Shown: positions 53,453-62,752, counted from the stretch's first letter. The stretch: DNA of 64,000 nucleotides from Paenibacillus pabuli (GCF_023101145.1 NZ_CP073714.1:620001-684000); one strand, 5' to 3'. The notes: generated from the letters alone by a model not told the origin. Program-made: numbers and translations.

Positions 53453-54075
53453 CAACTTCACATGCCGAACCGGTAAACGGCAAGCTGCCGCATGAGCCGG
53501 AAAAGGCAACGCTGGAAGGGCGCAACAAGCTTGTTGGCTTCTGGTTGTTCCTTGGCGGCGAGACCGTATTGTTCGGAACCCTCTTCGCGACCTTTTTGGC
53601 CCTCCGTGGCCAGACGAATGAAGGTCCCACGGCGAATGAATTGTTCCATCTGCCGCTTGTGGCAGCAGCGACCTTTATTCTCCTCGTCAGCAGTTTGACA
53701 AGTGTATTTGCCATCCAGGCTATGCATAAGGGGAACCGCAATGCTCTTGCTCTCTGGCTTGGTATTACCGTTGTACTGGGTCTCGGATTCCTCGGTCTGG
53801 AAATTTACGAGTTCTATGAATATGTGAAACATAAAGAGTTCGGCATGACGACAAGTGCATTCAGTTCAGCGTTCTATACGCTGGTTGGGTTCCACGGAGC
53901 TCACGTTGCATTCGGTATTATGTGGATCGGGCTCATTATCGGGCAGCTGTTCAGAAAAGGATTAACGGTCGTAACTGCACCTAAAGTATACGTCTCCGCA
54001 ATGTATTGGCACTTTATTGACGTGGTCTGGGTGTTTATCTTTACGGTCGTGTACCTGCTCGGAAAGGTGGGGTAA
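53449..54075 (+). CDS. ctaE: Cytochrome c oxidase subunit III
   Basis: 208-residue membrane protein with about five helices. WLFLGGETVLFGTLFATFLA, and the late GFHGAHVAFGIMW and YWHFIDVVWVFIFTVVYL segments, are the subunit III signatures. ATG overlaps the ctaD stop. It stabilises the core and the proton path. Confidence 0.94.
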   Translation: MTTSHAEPVNGKLPHEPEKATLEGRNKLVGFWLFLGGETVLFGTLFATFLALRGQTNEGPTANELFHLPLVAAATFILLVSSLTSVFAIQAMHKGNRNALALWLGITVVLGLGFLGLEIYEFYEYVKHKEFGMTTSAFSSAFYTLVGFHGAHVAFGIMWIGLIIGQLFRKGLTVVTAPKVYVSAMYWHFIDVVWVFIFTVVYLLGKVG

Positions 54076-54078
54076 CAC

Positions 54079-54399
54079 ATGTCGGTACAGGATAAGAGTG
54101 ACCAGCAGCCTGTGAAGCATCGTCACCGGGCGGAAGGGCCACAGAAACACGTCGTTGTTTTTATTTTCTCGATCGTCCTGACGTTAATTGCGTTCGCGGC
54201 TGCTGCCGCGGGAGGAGTTAATACGACCTTTACCATTATTATTTTGGTGGTTATGGCAATCCTTCAGGTGTTTGTGCAGCTTGGTTACTGGATGCACTTG
54301 AAGGATAAGGGGCATTTGATGCCGATCCTGTTCATGTGCTTCGGATTTTTCGTAGCTTTTACGTGCATCATTATGGCACTCTATTGGGTTTGGTGGTAA
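54079..54399 (+). CDS. ctaF: Cytochrome c oxidase subunit IV
   Basis: 106-residue membrane protein with three helices: VVVFIFSIVLTLIAFAAAAA, NTTFTIIILVVMAILQVFVQ, and a third ending in MALYWVW. MSVQ start 3 nt after ctaE, with GGTGGGG upstream. A small assembly or stability subunit. Confidence 0.9.
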   Translation: MSVQDKSDQQPVKHRHRAEGPQKHVVVFIFSIVLTLIAFAAAAAGGVNTTFTIIILVVMAILQVFVQLGYWMHLKDKGHLMPILFMCFGFFVAFTCIIMALYWVWW

Positions 54400-54406
54400 A
54401 AGAGAT

Positions 54407-54433
54407 GGCGGCGGCGCAGTGTCGCCGTCTTTT
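54407..54433 (+). promoter_or_regulatory. Hairpin between ctaF and ctaG
   Basis: GGCGGCG pairs with CGCCGTC (one G-U) followed by TTTT. It may be an attenuator that lowers expression of the assembly genes. Confidence 0.45.
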
Positions 54434-54505
54434 CCCCTTTTAGGCGAACCAATCCGTCAATGGATTCAGGCAACAACCAAATCAGGTCACGGGGAGGTTT
54501 CCCGT

Positions 54506-55429
54506 ATGCTCGGGTTGCAATATTTTAGTTTCAACGATTTATGGAGTCCACTTATTCTGGCATTGTTTCTGCTTATTGCTGCAGCTTACCTGGTGCTCGT
54601 AGGTCCGTTCAGTGAGCGGATCAAGGGGGCAGAACCAGCAACAGCTACGCAAAAAATCATGTTTCTCACGGGGCTTACCGTGTTGTATCTGGCTCAAGCG
54701 GGGCCATTCAATCTGCTGGGTCATGTGATGTTCAGCTTCCATATGGTGAGTATGGCTCTGTCCTATCTTGTAGCGCCACCGCTGCTGATGAAGGGATTAC
54801 CCCTTTGGGTGTGGCGAGGAATCATCCGATGGCTGCCGACACGGCAATTCTCTTTTTTGGCCCATCCGATTGTAGCGGCTGTACTGTTTAACGGATTGTT
54901 CTCGTTATATCATCTACCCGTTGTACATGATTACGTGATGTTAAACTTTACGGTTCACCGGTTGTATTATCTTGTTCTTTTCATTACTTCCATGCTGATG
55001 TGGTGGACGCTGCTCAATCCGTTGCCGGAAGGGAGACAAGCGTCGGGGCTGTCCAAGATTGGATTTATTTTTCTGAACATGGTGCTGCTGACACCAGCTT
55101 GTGGACTGATTATTTTTGCTTCCGAACCCTTGTATGCGACCTACAGCAACCCTGCCGTGTGGGCTGAGGCGATGCGGTATTGTGTATCCGGGGATTCCAC
55201 GGCATTGCTGCGATCATTCGGTGGGCCGGCGTTCTTCAATTTCCTGTCCTCTGCCAAGGAGGATCAGCAGGTGGGCGGTATTTTGATGAAATTCATACAG
55301 GAAGGCATCTTTGTCTCCATGCTGGCGTATGTCTTTTTCCAATGGTACCGCAAGGAAAAACGGGAAGATGATGATGATCCGTATCCTGTAGAGAATTCGG
55401 GAGGACCACTTAATCCAGCAGCGAAATAA
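54506..55429 (+). CDS. ctaG: Cytochrome c oxidase assembly factor CtaG (caa3 type)
   Basis: 307-residue membrane protein with about seven helices. Motifs MFSFHMVSMALSYLVAPPLL, LFNGLFSLYHLPVVHDYVML and MWWTLLNPLPEG match the caa3-type CtaG family, needed for copper insertion. The frame opens at 54419, but GGGGAGG lies 8 nt before ATG 54506 and the family begins there. Confidence 0.92.
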   Translation: MLGLQYFSFNDLWSPLILALFLLIAAAYLVLVGPFSERIKGAEPATATQKIMFLTGLTVLYLAQAGPFNLLGHVMFSFHMVSMALSYLVAPPLLMKGLPLWVWRGIIRWLPTRQFSFLAHPIVAAVLFNGLFSLYHLPVVHDYVMLNFTVHRLYYLVLFITSMLMWWTLLNPLPEGRQASGLSKIGFIFLNMVLLTPACGLIIFASEPLYATYSNPAVWAEAMRYCVSGDSTALLRSFGGPAFFNFLSSAKEDQQVGGILMKFIQEGIFVSMLAYVFFQWYRKEKREDDDDPYPVENSGGPLNPAAK

Positions 55430-55465
55430 CACAAGTATTGTTTGGACAAGAGGGGGAAACACACG

Positions 55466-55930
55466 ATGGATATGTATTTTTGGCTACCTACGATCAGTAC
55501 TTCTTTCATTGTGATTAGCGCGGTGCTGGTTGGAATTGGCTGGGTGCTAATTATCCGTGGCAAACGGGAAGCCCACCAGACTGCCATGGTTGCAGGGGCC
55601 GTTGCTGCGCTGCTGTTCTTTGTCATTTATATGTCTCGTACCATCTTTGTCGGGAATACAGCTTGGGGCGGGGACCCCGAGATGGAGATCTTTTATCGAA
55701 TATTTTTGATCTTTCATATTATCCTTGCCACGGTGGCAGCGGTCTTTGGTATTTCCACTTTGGTGCTGGGGTTCAAAAAGAAATTCAAGACACATCGCCG
55801 CTGGGGGAGATTCACATCCATGATCTGGTTTGGCAGTGCTATCACAGGTGTCATTGTATACGTTCTGTTGTACCTGCTGTATCCTGGTGGTCACACACGC
55901 CCGGTATGGGAAGTCATCCTAGGTGTTTAA
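55466..55930 (+). CDS. DUF420 membrane protein (CtaM/YozB-like)
   Basis: 154 residues with four helices (TSFIVISAVLVGIGWVLIIR; AGAVAALLFFVIYMSRTIF; FHIILATVAAVFGISTLVL; SAITGVIVYVLLYLLYPGG). DUF420 proteins such as S. aureus CtaM are needed for haem-copper oxidase maturation, which fits its place at the end of the cta operon. AGGGGGAAA precedes ATG 55466. Confidence 0.88.
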   Translation: MDMYFWLPTISTSFIVISAVLVGIGWVLIIRGKREAHQTAMVAGAVAALLFFVIYMSRTIFVGNTAWGGDPEMEIFYRIFLIFHIILATVAAVFGISTLVLGFKKKFKTHRRWGRFTSMIWFGSAITGVIVYVLLYLLYPGGHTRPVWEVILGV

Positions 55931-56003
55931 TAGTTCATGTGATGAATAGAATTCTTTGAAAATATGAAAATGGATAAATCTATCTGTTGATTGGTCCAAG
56001 CTT

Positions 56004-56038
56004 CCTCTCGCATTCATTCATAGAATGAGATCGAGAGG
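56004..56038 (-). terminator. Hairpin downstream of the cta operon
   Basis: CCTCTCG (56004-56010) pairs with CGAGAGG (56032-56038), with an inner CATTC/GAATG pairing. The T-rich tail is on the minus strand, so it fits minus-strand transcripts better. Confidence 0.5.
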
Positions 56039-56069
56039 GGGAAACAAATAAAAAAACAGTCCATGTAAG

Positions 56070-56225
56070 TCAAACGTATCCACGTCTCACGGTGTATTCC
56101 TTGATCTGATCCGTGGCAATGATGTGGAATCCCTCATCTCCACCAATCAGCGGCTGTCTCTGGAAGAGATTCGTGCCATTCGTAGAATCGTACTCTGCCA
56201 AGTGGTTATGAGCTGATTTAAAGAA
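56070..56225 (-). pseudogene. Minus-strand coding remnant, FHA-like motif
   Basis: A 51-codon open stretch on the minus strand reads NHLAEYDSTNGTNLFQRQPL and on to DQIKEYTVRRGYV, with no ATG and no ribosome site. D-S-T-N-G-T recalls the FHA signature. It ends at the hairpin 56004-56038, which has its T-run on this strand. Probably the 3' end of a lost gene. Confidence 0.4.
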
Positions 56226-56271
56226 TTAAACCTCTTCTGTATTCAGGTGCCGGGTAACAGGAAAGAGCTGT

Positions 56272-56312
56272 TCCGAATTGTGTTCGCACAATATCGGATA
56301 CAGCTCTTTTTT
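56272..56312. terminator. Terminator near the 56329 gene
   Basis: AAAGAGCTG (56272-56280) pairs with CAGCTCTTT (56301-56309), with an inner stem closed by a TTCG loop. A T-run follows on the plus strand; TTTCC follows on the minus strand. Confidence 0.65.
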
Positions 56313-56328
56313 GGTTTGAGGAGTTATT

Positions 56329-56667
56329 TTAATCTCCACCACCACCGCCGCCACTATCCCCACCACCGCTATCTCCACCACTATCGTTGCTGCTTCCGCT
56401 ATCGCTGCTGTGATGGTGATGAGATCCCGAAAAAGAATCACTGTCATGATGCTTGTGATCGTGAGTGTGTCTGGAGTGATGAGTATAGGAGTCATCATTG
56501 GTGTTAATGACCGGGTACGCCGGAGATGAGTCGGTGTAGCCGTTGTTACGGCGTACACGATGTCTGCCTTTTTTGGCAGAATGCCGTTTGGGATCGTCGC
56601 GAACAATGAGCCAGATGACCACAATCAGAAAAAGGAATACAAACCCGATTTCGACCAGTGAATCCAT
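56329..56667 (-). CDS. Small membrane protein with His/Ser/Gly/Asp-rich tail
   Basis: 112 residues. One N-terminal hydrophobic segment (IGFVFLFLIVVIWLIV), then a basic stretch (KKGRHRVRRNNG), then a His-rich region (HHSRHTHDHKHHD and SHHHHSSDSG) and a Gly/Asp/Ser end. The repeated His suggests metal binding. AAAGGAT lies about 9 nt before ATG. Function unknown. Confidence 0.65.
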   Translation of the reverse strand: MDSLVEIGFVFLFLIVVIWLIVRDDPKRHSAKKGRHRVRRNNGYTDSSPAYPVINTNDDSYTHHSRHTHDHKHHDSDSFSGSHHHHSSDSGSSNDSGGDSGGGDSGGGGGGD

Positions 56668-56810
56668 AGGAAATCAATCCTTTCTATGTTTCTATTTAAG
56701 TTGAAGAAACGATATTACAATGAATCATCGTACGTTCAGAATCAAGTTTTATTGTATCGTAACTCTAACCTGAATCCCATCCATTCTTCCTGATTCAGGG
56801 AAATAAGGGG

Positions 56811-56862
56811 TTGACGGGAATAAGGAGTGGTCTGTATACTGTGTATATTGATATATACAGTA
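56811..56862 (+). promoter_or_regulatory. Promoter with overlapping palindromic operator
   Basis: TTGACG (56811-56816), 18-nt spacer, TATACT (56835-56840). A near-perfect palindrome TACTGTGTATA-TTGA-TATATACAGTA (56837-56862) covers the -10 and start site, so it is a repressor site, most simply for the GntR/YtrA-type gene in this operon. Confidence 0.7.
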
Positions 56863-56885
56863 GATACAGTAAGCAGGATGTTCCC

Positions 56886-57626
56886 ATGACAGATGGAAAG
56901 GCAGGCAAAGATATGAGCGCATGGAAGCAGGCGTGGTGGTTGACCCGCAGCGAGATGAACAAGGATAAGCTCCAATGGCTGTGGACTGCAATTTTTATGA
57001 TATACACTGGCGGCATGAGTGGTGTGATGTTATTAGGACAACAGAAGACTGAGTTCATTAATCCTGTTGTAGATACTTTCTTTTTGATCATGGTGCCATT
57101 TCAGGGGTTCGTGTTCAGCAGACGATCTTTCCGTTACATACAGGAGGATTCCTACACACAGATGCTGGCCTACTACCGCAGGCTTCCCATTCCTAACGAG
57201 ACCGTGATGTGGTCAAGACTTCAGCAGTCTCTGATGGCGTTTGCATATAATGGCATCTTTTTCTATGGATCACTGTATGTGGTCGGGATGCACGAGGAAG
57301 GGTTCCGATGGGATCAGTACCTGGCCTTTGCCATAACTTGTACGGGTTACGGACTTCTCATGACAGGCTTATATATTTACGGAGAGTTTCTGCACAGTGG
57401 CAAAAAATATTTGCTTCTCAGTTCGCTGTTCTTGCCGCTTACGATCATCATATCCTTGCTGATCCGGACATCGGGCAGTTACGGATTTTCGATTGTAATC
57501 GATATGAGTAAAACATGGGGGCTGCTTTCCCCGATAATGTGGATTTCTTTGGTGGCTGGCATAGCGGGATTATGGCTTTTGAGTCGATTGACACTTAAGA
57601 AACTTGCCATTCGGGATTTGAATTAA
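56886..57626 (+). CDS. ABC exporter-type permease component
   Basis: 246-residue membrane protein with six hydrophobic segments, starting after a short cytoplasmic region. Recognisable only as an ABC-2/YtrC-like permease (FINPVVDTFFLIMVPFQGFV, then YIQEDSYTQMLAYYRRLPIP). AGGATG lies 7 nt before ATG 56886; the frame itself opens at 56811, inside the promoter. It heads an operon with the GntR regulator and two ATPases. Confidence 0.7.
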   Translation: MTDGKAGKDMSAWKQAWWLTRSEMNKDKLQWLWTAIFMIYTGGMSGVMLLGQQKTEFINPVVDTFFLIMVPFQGFVFSRRSFRYIQEDSYTQMLAYYRRLPIPNETVMWSRLQQSLMAFAYNGIFFYGSLYVVGMHEEGFRWDQYLAFAITCTGYGLLMTGLYIYGEFLHSGKKYLLLSSLFLPLTIIISLLIRTSGSYGFSIVIDMSKTWGLLSPIMWISLVAGIAGLWLLSRLTLKKLAIRDLN

Positions 57627-57709
57627 GGATATGAAGGATGTACTCAAAAATGAATACAGGATGAAACCGGCACGGACAGGTAACAGACTGGAGTGTACCG
57701 GAGGGCGAG

Positions 57710-58108
57710 GTGCAGGATGTGAAAATACCCATTCAAATTAATGAAAATAGCGCTGAACCTTTATATCACCAAATTGAACATCAGTTAAGATCGTTAATTG
57801 TTACAGGTCAGTTGGGGGAGGGAACACTTTTGCCGTCCATTCGTGAGTTTGCCGGATCACTGAATTGCAGTGTTATAACGGTTAGACGGGTCTATCAGGA
57901 TCTGGAGAATGAAGGGCTGCTTCGTACGAAGCAGGGGACAGGTACATTTGTGGCCCAGGTAGAAGCCGGCGACAGAGAAAATTATAGATTGAAGGCTGCG
58001 CAGGATGCCATGCAGGCAGCGGTACAGTCTGGAAAATCGGTAGGATGTACAGAAGAAGAAATGGAGACTCTGTTCCGGGAAGTCCTGAAGGCTGTTTACT
58101 CGAAATGA
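57710..58108 (+). CDS. GntR family regulator, YtrA subfamily
   Basis: 132 residues. A winged HTH (PLYHQIEHQLRSLIVTGQLG, LLPSIREFAGSLNCSVITVR, then YQDLENEGLLRTKQGTGTFV) and a short C-terminal helix without a metabolite-binding domain, which defines the YtrA group. These usually repress their own ABC operon. GTG 57710 or 57719 is the start; GAGGGCGAGG lies upstream. Confidence 0.88.
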   Translation: MQDVKIPIQINENSAEPLYHQIEHQLRSLIVTGQLGEGTLLPSIREFAGSLNCSVITVRRVYQDLENEGLLRTKQGTGTFVAQVEAGDRENYRLKAAQDAMQAAVQSGKSVGCTEEEMETLFREVLKAVYSK

Positions 58109-58123
58109 GGGAGTGATTCATAC

Positions 58124-59020
58124 ATGGAACCTATAGCAGTTCAGTTGAACGGCGTATCCAAAATGCGAAAACGCAGAGTCATTGGCCCGATTGATCTGAC
58201 CATCCCGGAAGGGTATGTAGTTGCTATCCTGGGTCATAACGGATCAGGTAAAAGCACACTTCTCAACATGCTGCAACAAGTGGTACTGCCTGATGCAGGG
58301 CAGATTATATGGTTTGGGAAGGAACATGAGGGGCCTCTTCCCATTGAGTTGAGACAACAGATCGGTTTTGTGGCTGACAACGGTGGGCTCGAGGAAAACC
58401 GGATTTCTGCACAGGAAGCAGCTAATTTTCGGGCCTACTGGTACCCGCGTTGGGATATGAAGTTGTTCGACCAACTGGTTCACGATATGGAAGTACCTGT
58501 TGATGTGAAGCTGAACAAGATGTCCAAGGGAGAACGGCGGAAATTCGAGATCGCTGCCGCAATCGCAGCTCGCCCAAGACTATTGCTTTTGGATGAGCCT
58601 TCATCAGGACTGGACCCCTTTGCCTGGAAAGTGATGGTCGAGCAGTTCCGTACCTTCATGGCTGAGGGAGACACCACGATTCTGATTGCCACGCATATTG
58701 CGGATGAAGTCAAAAGGCTTGCGGATTACATCGTATTGATGCACCGTGGTCAGTCGCTGGGGATGGCCGAGAAAGATATGGTGCTCGATCAGTGGAAAGA
58801 AGTCTGGTATGAAGGAGACCTACGACCAGAGAGTATCCCTGGTGTTGTGGAATCTTCTTCGGAAGAGAGAGGGCTGGTTCGCGTCATTACAACCCGGGTC
58901 AGCGAAGCACAGGAAAGGCTGGAGCTGGCCAATAACCGGGTATTGAAAATCCGGAACTTGGAATTGGATGAAGTTTTGGCATTCTGGATTGCCGGATATG
59001 CACCCGTACAGTGGAAATAA
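58124..59020 (+). CDS. ABC transporter ATPase (YtrB/EcsA-like)
   Basis: 298 residues. Walker A GHNGSGKST, signature MSKGERRKFEIA, Walker B LLLLDEPSSGLDP, switch ATHIADE. A C-terminal extension of about 70 residues follows. GGGAGTGATT precedes ATG. It follows the regulator by 15 nt. Which permease it pairs with is not clear; the first permease is the likeliest. Confidence 0.9.
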   Translation: MEPIAVQLNGVSKMRKRRVIGPIDLTIPEGYVVAILGHNGSGKSTLLNMLQQVVLPDAGQIIWFGKEHEGPLPIELRQQIGFVADNGGLEENRISAQEAANFRAYWYPRWDMKLFDQLVHDMEVPVDVKLNKMSKGERRKFEIAAAIAARPRLLLLDEPSSGLDPFAWKVMVEQFRTFMAEGDTTILIATHIADEVKRLADYIVLMHRGQSLGMAEKDMVLDQWKEVWYEGDLRPESIPGVVESSSEERGLVRVITTRVSEAQERLELANNRVLKIRNLELDEVLAFWIAGYAPVQWK

Positions 59021-59037
59021 CCGAAGGGAGACGATAA

Positions 59038-59943
59038 ATGATGAACCGATTGGAATTGAAGCAGGTAGTCAAGCAATATGCAGACAAAACGGCAGTTAAT
59101 GGGGTGACGCTTAATGTACAAGAGGGGGAGATTTACGGTCTGCTTGGAGCCAACGGTGCTGGTAAAACAACAACGATGCGTATGGTGCTTGGGCTGATCC
59201 ACCCGGACGGCGGAAATATCTTGTATAACGGCAAGCCCTATAACACAGAATTGCAGCAGATTATGGGATATCTTCCGGAAGAGCGCGGTTTGTATCCAAA
59301 GGTAAAGGTCAGTGAACAGATCAACTATCTGGCCCGTCTGCGCGGTATGAATGGAAAGGATGCGGATCAGAGCCTGAAATATTGGTTGGACCGATTCGAA
59401 GTGCCGGAGTATTACGACAAAAAGATTGAGGAACTATCCAAAGGGAATCAGCAAAAGATGGGCTTTATTGCCGCAGTGGTCCACAGACCGCAAATTCTCA
59501 TTCTGGATGAAGCCTTTAGCGGACTTGATCCGGTCAACGTGGAATTGCTGAAATCTACGGTGAAGGAGTTGCGTGACGAAGGCACAGCCATTCTGTTCTC
59601 GACACACCGTATGGAGCACGTTGAAGAATTATGTCGTCAGATAACCATTCTGCATCGTTCCAATACCGTTGTGCAGGGAGAGATCAAGGAGATCAAGAGC
59701 CGTTATCCACGTGAGCATGTATTCCTGAGCACCACGGGTAATGTGGGCGGTCTGGAACAGCTGCCAGGTGTGAAAAAGGTAGAGCAGAATGAGCGTGGAT
59801 ACCTGATCCATATTGGTCAGATGGAAGCAGCTCAGGAAATTCTGAGAGCAGCCATGGCTCAGACGACGGTTGAACATTTTGAAATCAAGGAACCAACGCT
59901 TAACCAAATCTTTATTCGTGAGGTAGGTGAGTCGAATGAATAA
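59038..59943 (+). CDS. ABC transporter ATPase, NatA/YhaQ-like
   Basis: 301 residues. Walker A GANGAGKTT, PEERGLYPKVKV, signature LSKGNQQKMGF, Walker B ILILDEAFSGLDP (Ala for the usual Pro), switch STHRMEH. The C-terminal domain after residue 210 is characteristic of NatA/YhaQ-type exporters. GAAGGGAGA precedes ATG. The stop overlaps the partner permease start by 8 nt. Confidence 0.9.
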   Translation: MMNRLELKQVVKQYADKTAVNGVTLNVQEGEIYGLLGANGAGKTTTMRMVLGLIHPDGGNILYNGKPYNTELQQIMGYLPEERGLYPKVKVSEQINYLARLRGMNGKDADQSLKYWLDRFEVPEYYDKKIEELSKGNQQKMGFIAAVVHRPQILILDEAFSGLDPVNVELLKSTVKELRDEGTAILFSTHRMEHVEELCRQITILHRSNTVVQGEIKEIKSRYPREHVFLSTTGNVGGLEQLPGVKKVEQNERGYLIHIGQMEAAQEILRAAMAQTTVEHFEIKEPTLNQIFIREVGESNE

Positions 59944-61231
59944 AATGGGGACAATTATCGGATTTACGTTCAAAAACAAAGTAAAAACGAAGTCTTTCAT
60001 GGTAACGACTATTGTACTTGCACTTTTAATTACGATTGGACTCAATATTCCATATTTCATTACTTTATTCAATGGGGGTTCCATCGGTGGAGGCTCGAGC
60101 ACGAATCCGGTGAATATCGGCCTGCTGAGTACGGGACAAACGGAGGTAGCCGAGAAGCTGGAGACATACTCCTCTGCACAAGGCAACCAGACGTATCGTT
60201 TTGTTAACGACGCGAGTAAAGATGAAGCGGCCCTCAAAGCCGATGTGGAGTCGGAGCTTTTGGATGGGTACCTGAAGTTTGAACCTGTTGCGGGGCAAGA
60301 TTTCCCACAGCCGATCCTGTACTCCAGCGAAGATATTTCCCCGCAGGTTATAGCACCCATTGAAGCTGCGCTGCAAATTGTGAAGCTGGATGTGGTGGTG
60401 AAGGATACACTCACAGCGGAGCAAAAACAGCTTATTAGTACGCCGGTAAAACTGACAGAGCAAAGCCTGGATTCTGACCAAAGCGGAGCTGCTGCGGAGT
60501 CGGAAGGTACCATGAGTGGCATCAACTACATTGTGGTATACCTGCTGATTATCCTGTTGTTCACATCAACGATGATGACAGGTAATATGATTGCCTCCGA
60601 GATTACAGCCGAGAAGAGCTCGCGTATTATGGAGATTTTGATTACGAGTGTATCTCCGCTCAGTCAGATGTTTGGTAAAATCATCGGTATTTTCATGGTA
60701 GGTTTGCTGCAAATCGGTATTTTCGGTGCCGTAGTTGCCGGCAATATGCTGTTACCGCATAACCGCGATGTACTGAGTGATTTTAACATGAATCTAAGTG
60801 ATGTAAATGTCGCAGTCATTGTATATGGACTCATCTTCTACATTCTGGGTTACTTCCTGTATGCGGTGATGTTCGCGGCCATTGGTTCGATGGTAAGTCG
60901 GACAGAAGAACTGGGTCAGGCCGTATTGCCGATTACGATGTTGTCCCTGGTTTCCTTCTATATTGCGATCTTCAGTATTGCTACACCGAACATCCTGTTG
61001 TTGAAGGTAGCAAGCTTCATTCCGTTCACATCGCCAACGGCAATTCTGGTACGGATCGGGGCAGGCGTTGCACCAACCTGGCAGATCTGGACGTCCCTGG
61101 CCATTCTCGTGGTATCGATTATGATCTTCGGCTGGCTCGCTGCGAAAATCTATCGTACGGGTGTGTTGATGTATGGTAAACGCCCAACGTTCAAGGAATT
61201 GTTCAAAGCAATGAAGGCGTATAAAATCTGA
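59936..61231 (+). CDS. ABC-2 type exporter permease, NatB/YhaP-like
   Basis: 431 residues. First helix near residue 15-40, then a large extracytoplasmic domain (residues ~45-190), then five more helices with NMIASEITAEKSSRIMEILI and TEELGQAVLPITMLSLVSFY, the NatB/YhaP signature. It pairs with the ATPase just before it and would export Na+ or a peptide in relatives. Overlapping start ATG 59936. Confidence 0.88.
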   Translation: MNKMGTIIGFTFKNKVKTKSFMVTTIVLALLITIGLNIPYFITLFNGGSIGGGSSTNPVNIGLLSTGQTEVAEKLETYSSAQGNQTYRFVNDASKDEAALKADVESELLDGYLKFEPVAGQDFPQPILYSSEDISPQVIAPIEAALQIVKLDVVVKDTLTAEQKQLISTPVKLTEQSLDSDQSGAAAESEGTMSGINYIVVYLLIILLFTSTMMTGNMIASEITAEKSSRIMEILITSVSPLSQMFGKIIGIFMVGLLQIGIFGAVVAGNMLLPHNRDVLSDFNMNLSDVNVAVIVYGLIFYILGYFLYAVMFAAIGSMVSRTEELGQAVLPITMLSLVSFYIAIFSIATPNILLLKVASFIPFTSPTAILVRIGAGVAPTWQIWTSLAILVVSIMIFGWLAAKIYRTGVLMYGKRPTFKELFKAMKAYKI

Positions 61232-61314
61232 TCAGCGAATTAGAATCGATCGTCGATCGAATCAGTAAAGCTGTGGTCTGTTCTGTGAATGATCTGAAAG
61301 TAATAATCTGAGGG

Positions 61315-61355
61315 GAGAAGGTGCTGCACGCTTTAATAGTGAGTAGCACCTTCTC
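61315..61355 (+). terminator. Hairpin closing the exporter operon
   Basis: GAGAAGGTGCT (61315-61325) pairs exactly with AGCACCTTCTC (61345-61355). A T-run is lacking; a second CGACCTT hairpin abuts it. Confidence 0.55.
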
Positions 61356-61441
61356 GACCTTAAGTCGTATTACGCAAGTAATCTTCTATTTTAAATAAGG
61401 TTGTATTAAAACTACTATTTTACTAAAGGAGAATACATAAT

Positions 61442-62663
61442 ATGAAAAACTGGAAACGTATGCTCTTATCCCTAACCATTTCAGCCGGTTTGCTCGCATC
61501 CGCAGTACCTGCGATGGCCGCTCCGCAACAGACATCGGTAAAGGTAAATGACGAAACGGTCGAATACACGGTTGGTACACCGATTAACAATAAAGGAACA
61601 ACACTTGTGCCGCTGCGCTCCACGCTGGACGCGATGGATGTTAAGCTGACGACAGCGACAGATGATACGATTACAGCCGTCGTTAACGGCAAGACAATTA
61701 CGCTGAAAAGCAAGCTTACTCGAATTAATGGCATAACCTATGCACCGATTCGCATCGTCGGGGATGCTGCTGGTTATGAAGTGCGCTGGGATGCTGCTAC
61801 GCGCACAGTGCTGCTGGTTTCCAAAGGTGGCGAAACAGAAACTGTTCAAACCGGTGGACGCGGCTTCATGTGGGAAGTCGAAAGTAACGGCAATACCGTG
61901 TACCTGGTTGGTTCTATGCATATTTTCGGATGAAAGCTTTTATCCATTGCGCAAGGAGTTTGAAGAAGCTTTTGCCGAGGCCGATTACCTAGGTGTAGAG
62001 ATTGATCTCAGCAAAGCAGCTGACGAAGCGCAGCAGAAGATTGTTACGGATCTGGGCACATACCAGGATGGTACTACGCTGAAAGATCACATCTCCAGCG
62101 AGACGTATGCTCAAGTGGGAGACATTTTGAAGAAGAATGGATTGGAAGCGAATGCCCTGGATACCTTCAAACCTTGGGTCGTAGAGAGTACACTGGCTAG
62201 CCTGAAATCTATGAAAGCAGGTTATGATGCTTCTGCCGGAGTAGATCTGTACTTTATCCAGAAGGCGATCGAGCGTAAAGTCCCTGTGATCGAGTTGGAA
62301 TCGTATGAATCTCAATTGGGAATGTTCAATAACTTCTCGAAAGAGCTGCAAGAGAAAACGTTGAAAGCGACTTTGGACAATTTTGATGTGTTGGATGACA
62401 GCGTGAATCAAATGGCTGAAATGTGGAAAACGGGTAATGACGAGCAACTGCTGAAGCTGACGAACAGCTTCTCTGATGATGAGGAATACAACAAAGCAAT
62501 GCTCACTGATCGCAACATCGGCATGGCCGACAAGATCGATGGTTATCTGAAAAATGGCAAAGGCGAGGAGTATTTCATTGTGGTTGGTGCAGCGCACTAC
62601 CTTGGTGATAAAGGGATTGTGAAGTTGCTGGAGGATAAAGGGTACACGGTAGAGCGGAAATAA
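61442..62663 (+). pseudogene. Frameshifted TraB/GumN-family secreted protein with stalk domain
   Basis: A signal peptide (MLLSLTISAGLLASAVPAMA) is followed by a copper amine oxidase N-terminal-like stalk domain (residues ~28-125) and then the TraB/GumN body. The frame breaks after VGSMHIFG at 61933: the sequence CATATTTTCGGATGAA has one T too many, and in the next frame SDESFYPLRKEFEEAFAE continues to 62663. Removing one T gives a single protein of about 406 residues ending YFIVVGAAHYLGDKG...VKLL. TraB/GumN proteins are presumed zinc peptidases. Either a recent mutation or a base-calling error in the T run. Confidence 0.75.
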
Positions 62664-62720
62664 GCTATTCAGCCATAAGTTTGGCTTGAGTACCAATATA
62701 TCGGAGAATTATATTTTAAG

Positions 62721-62752
62721 AAGACAGCCGACAAATTCGTCGGCTGTCTTTT
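62721..62752. terminator. Bidirectional terminator after the TraB-type gene
   Basis: AAGACAGCCGAC (62721-62732), loop AAATTC, GTCGGCTGTCTT (62739-62750), then TT. Confidence 0.85.

Noticed and set aside
59629..60525. 298-codon minus-strand frame opposite the NatA/NatB genes
   Set aside because: The plus strand has unmistakable ABC motifs. The minus frame has no family pattern and no ribosome site.
61900..61950. Programmed frameshift in the TraB-type gene
   Set aside because: No slippery heptamer, no downstream stimulatory hairpin and no family precedent; a mutation or read error is simpler.
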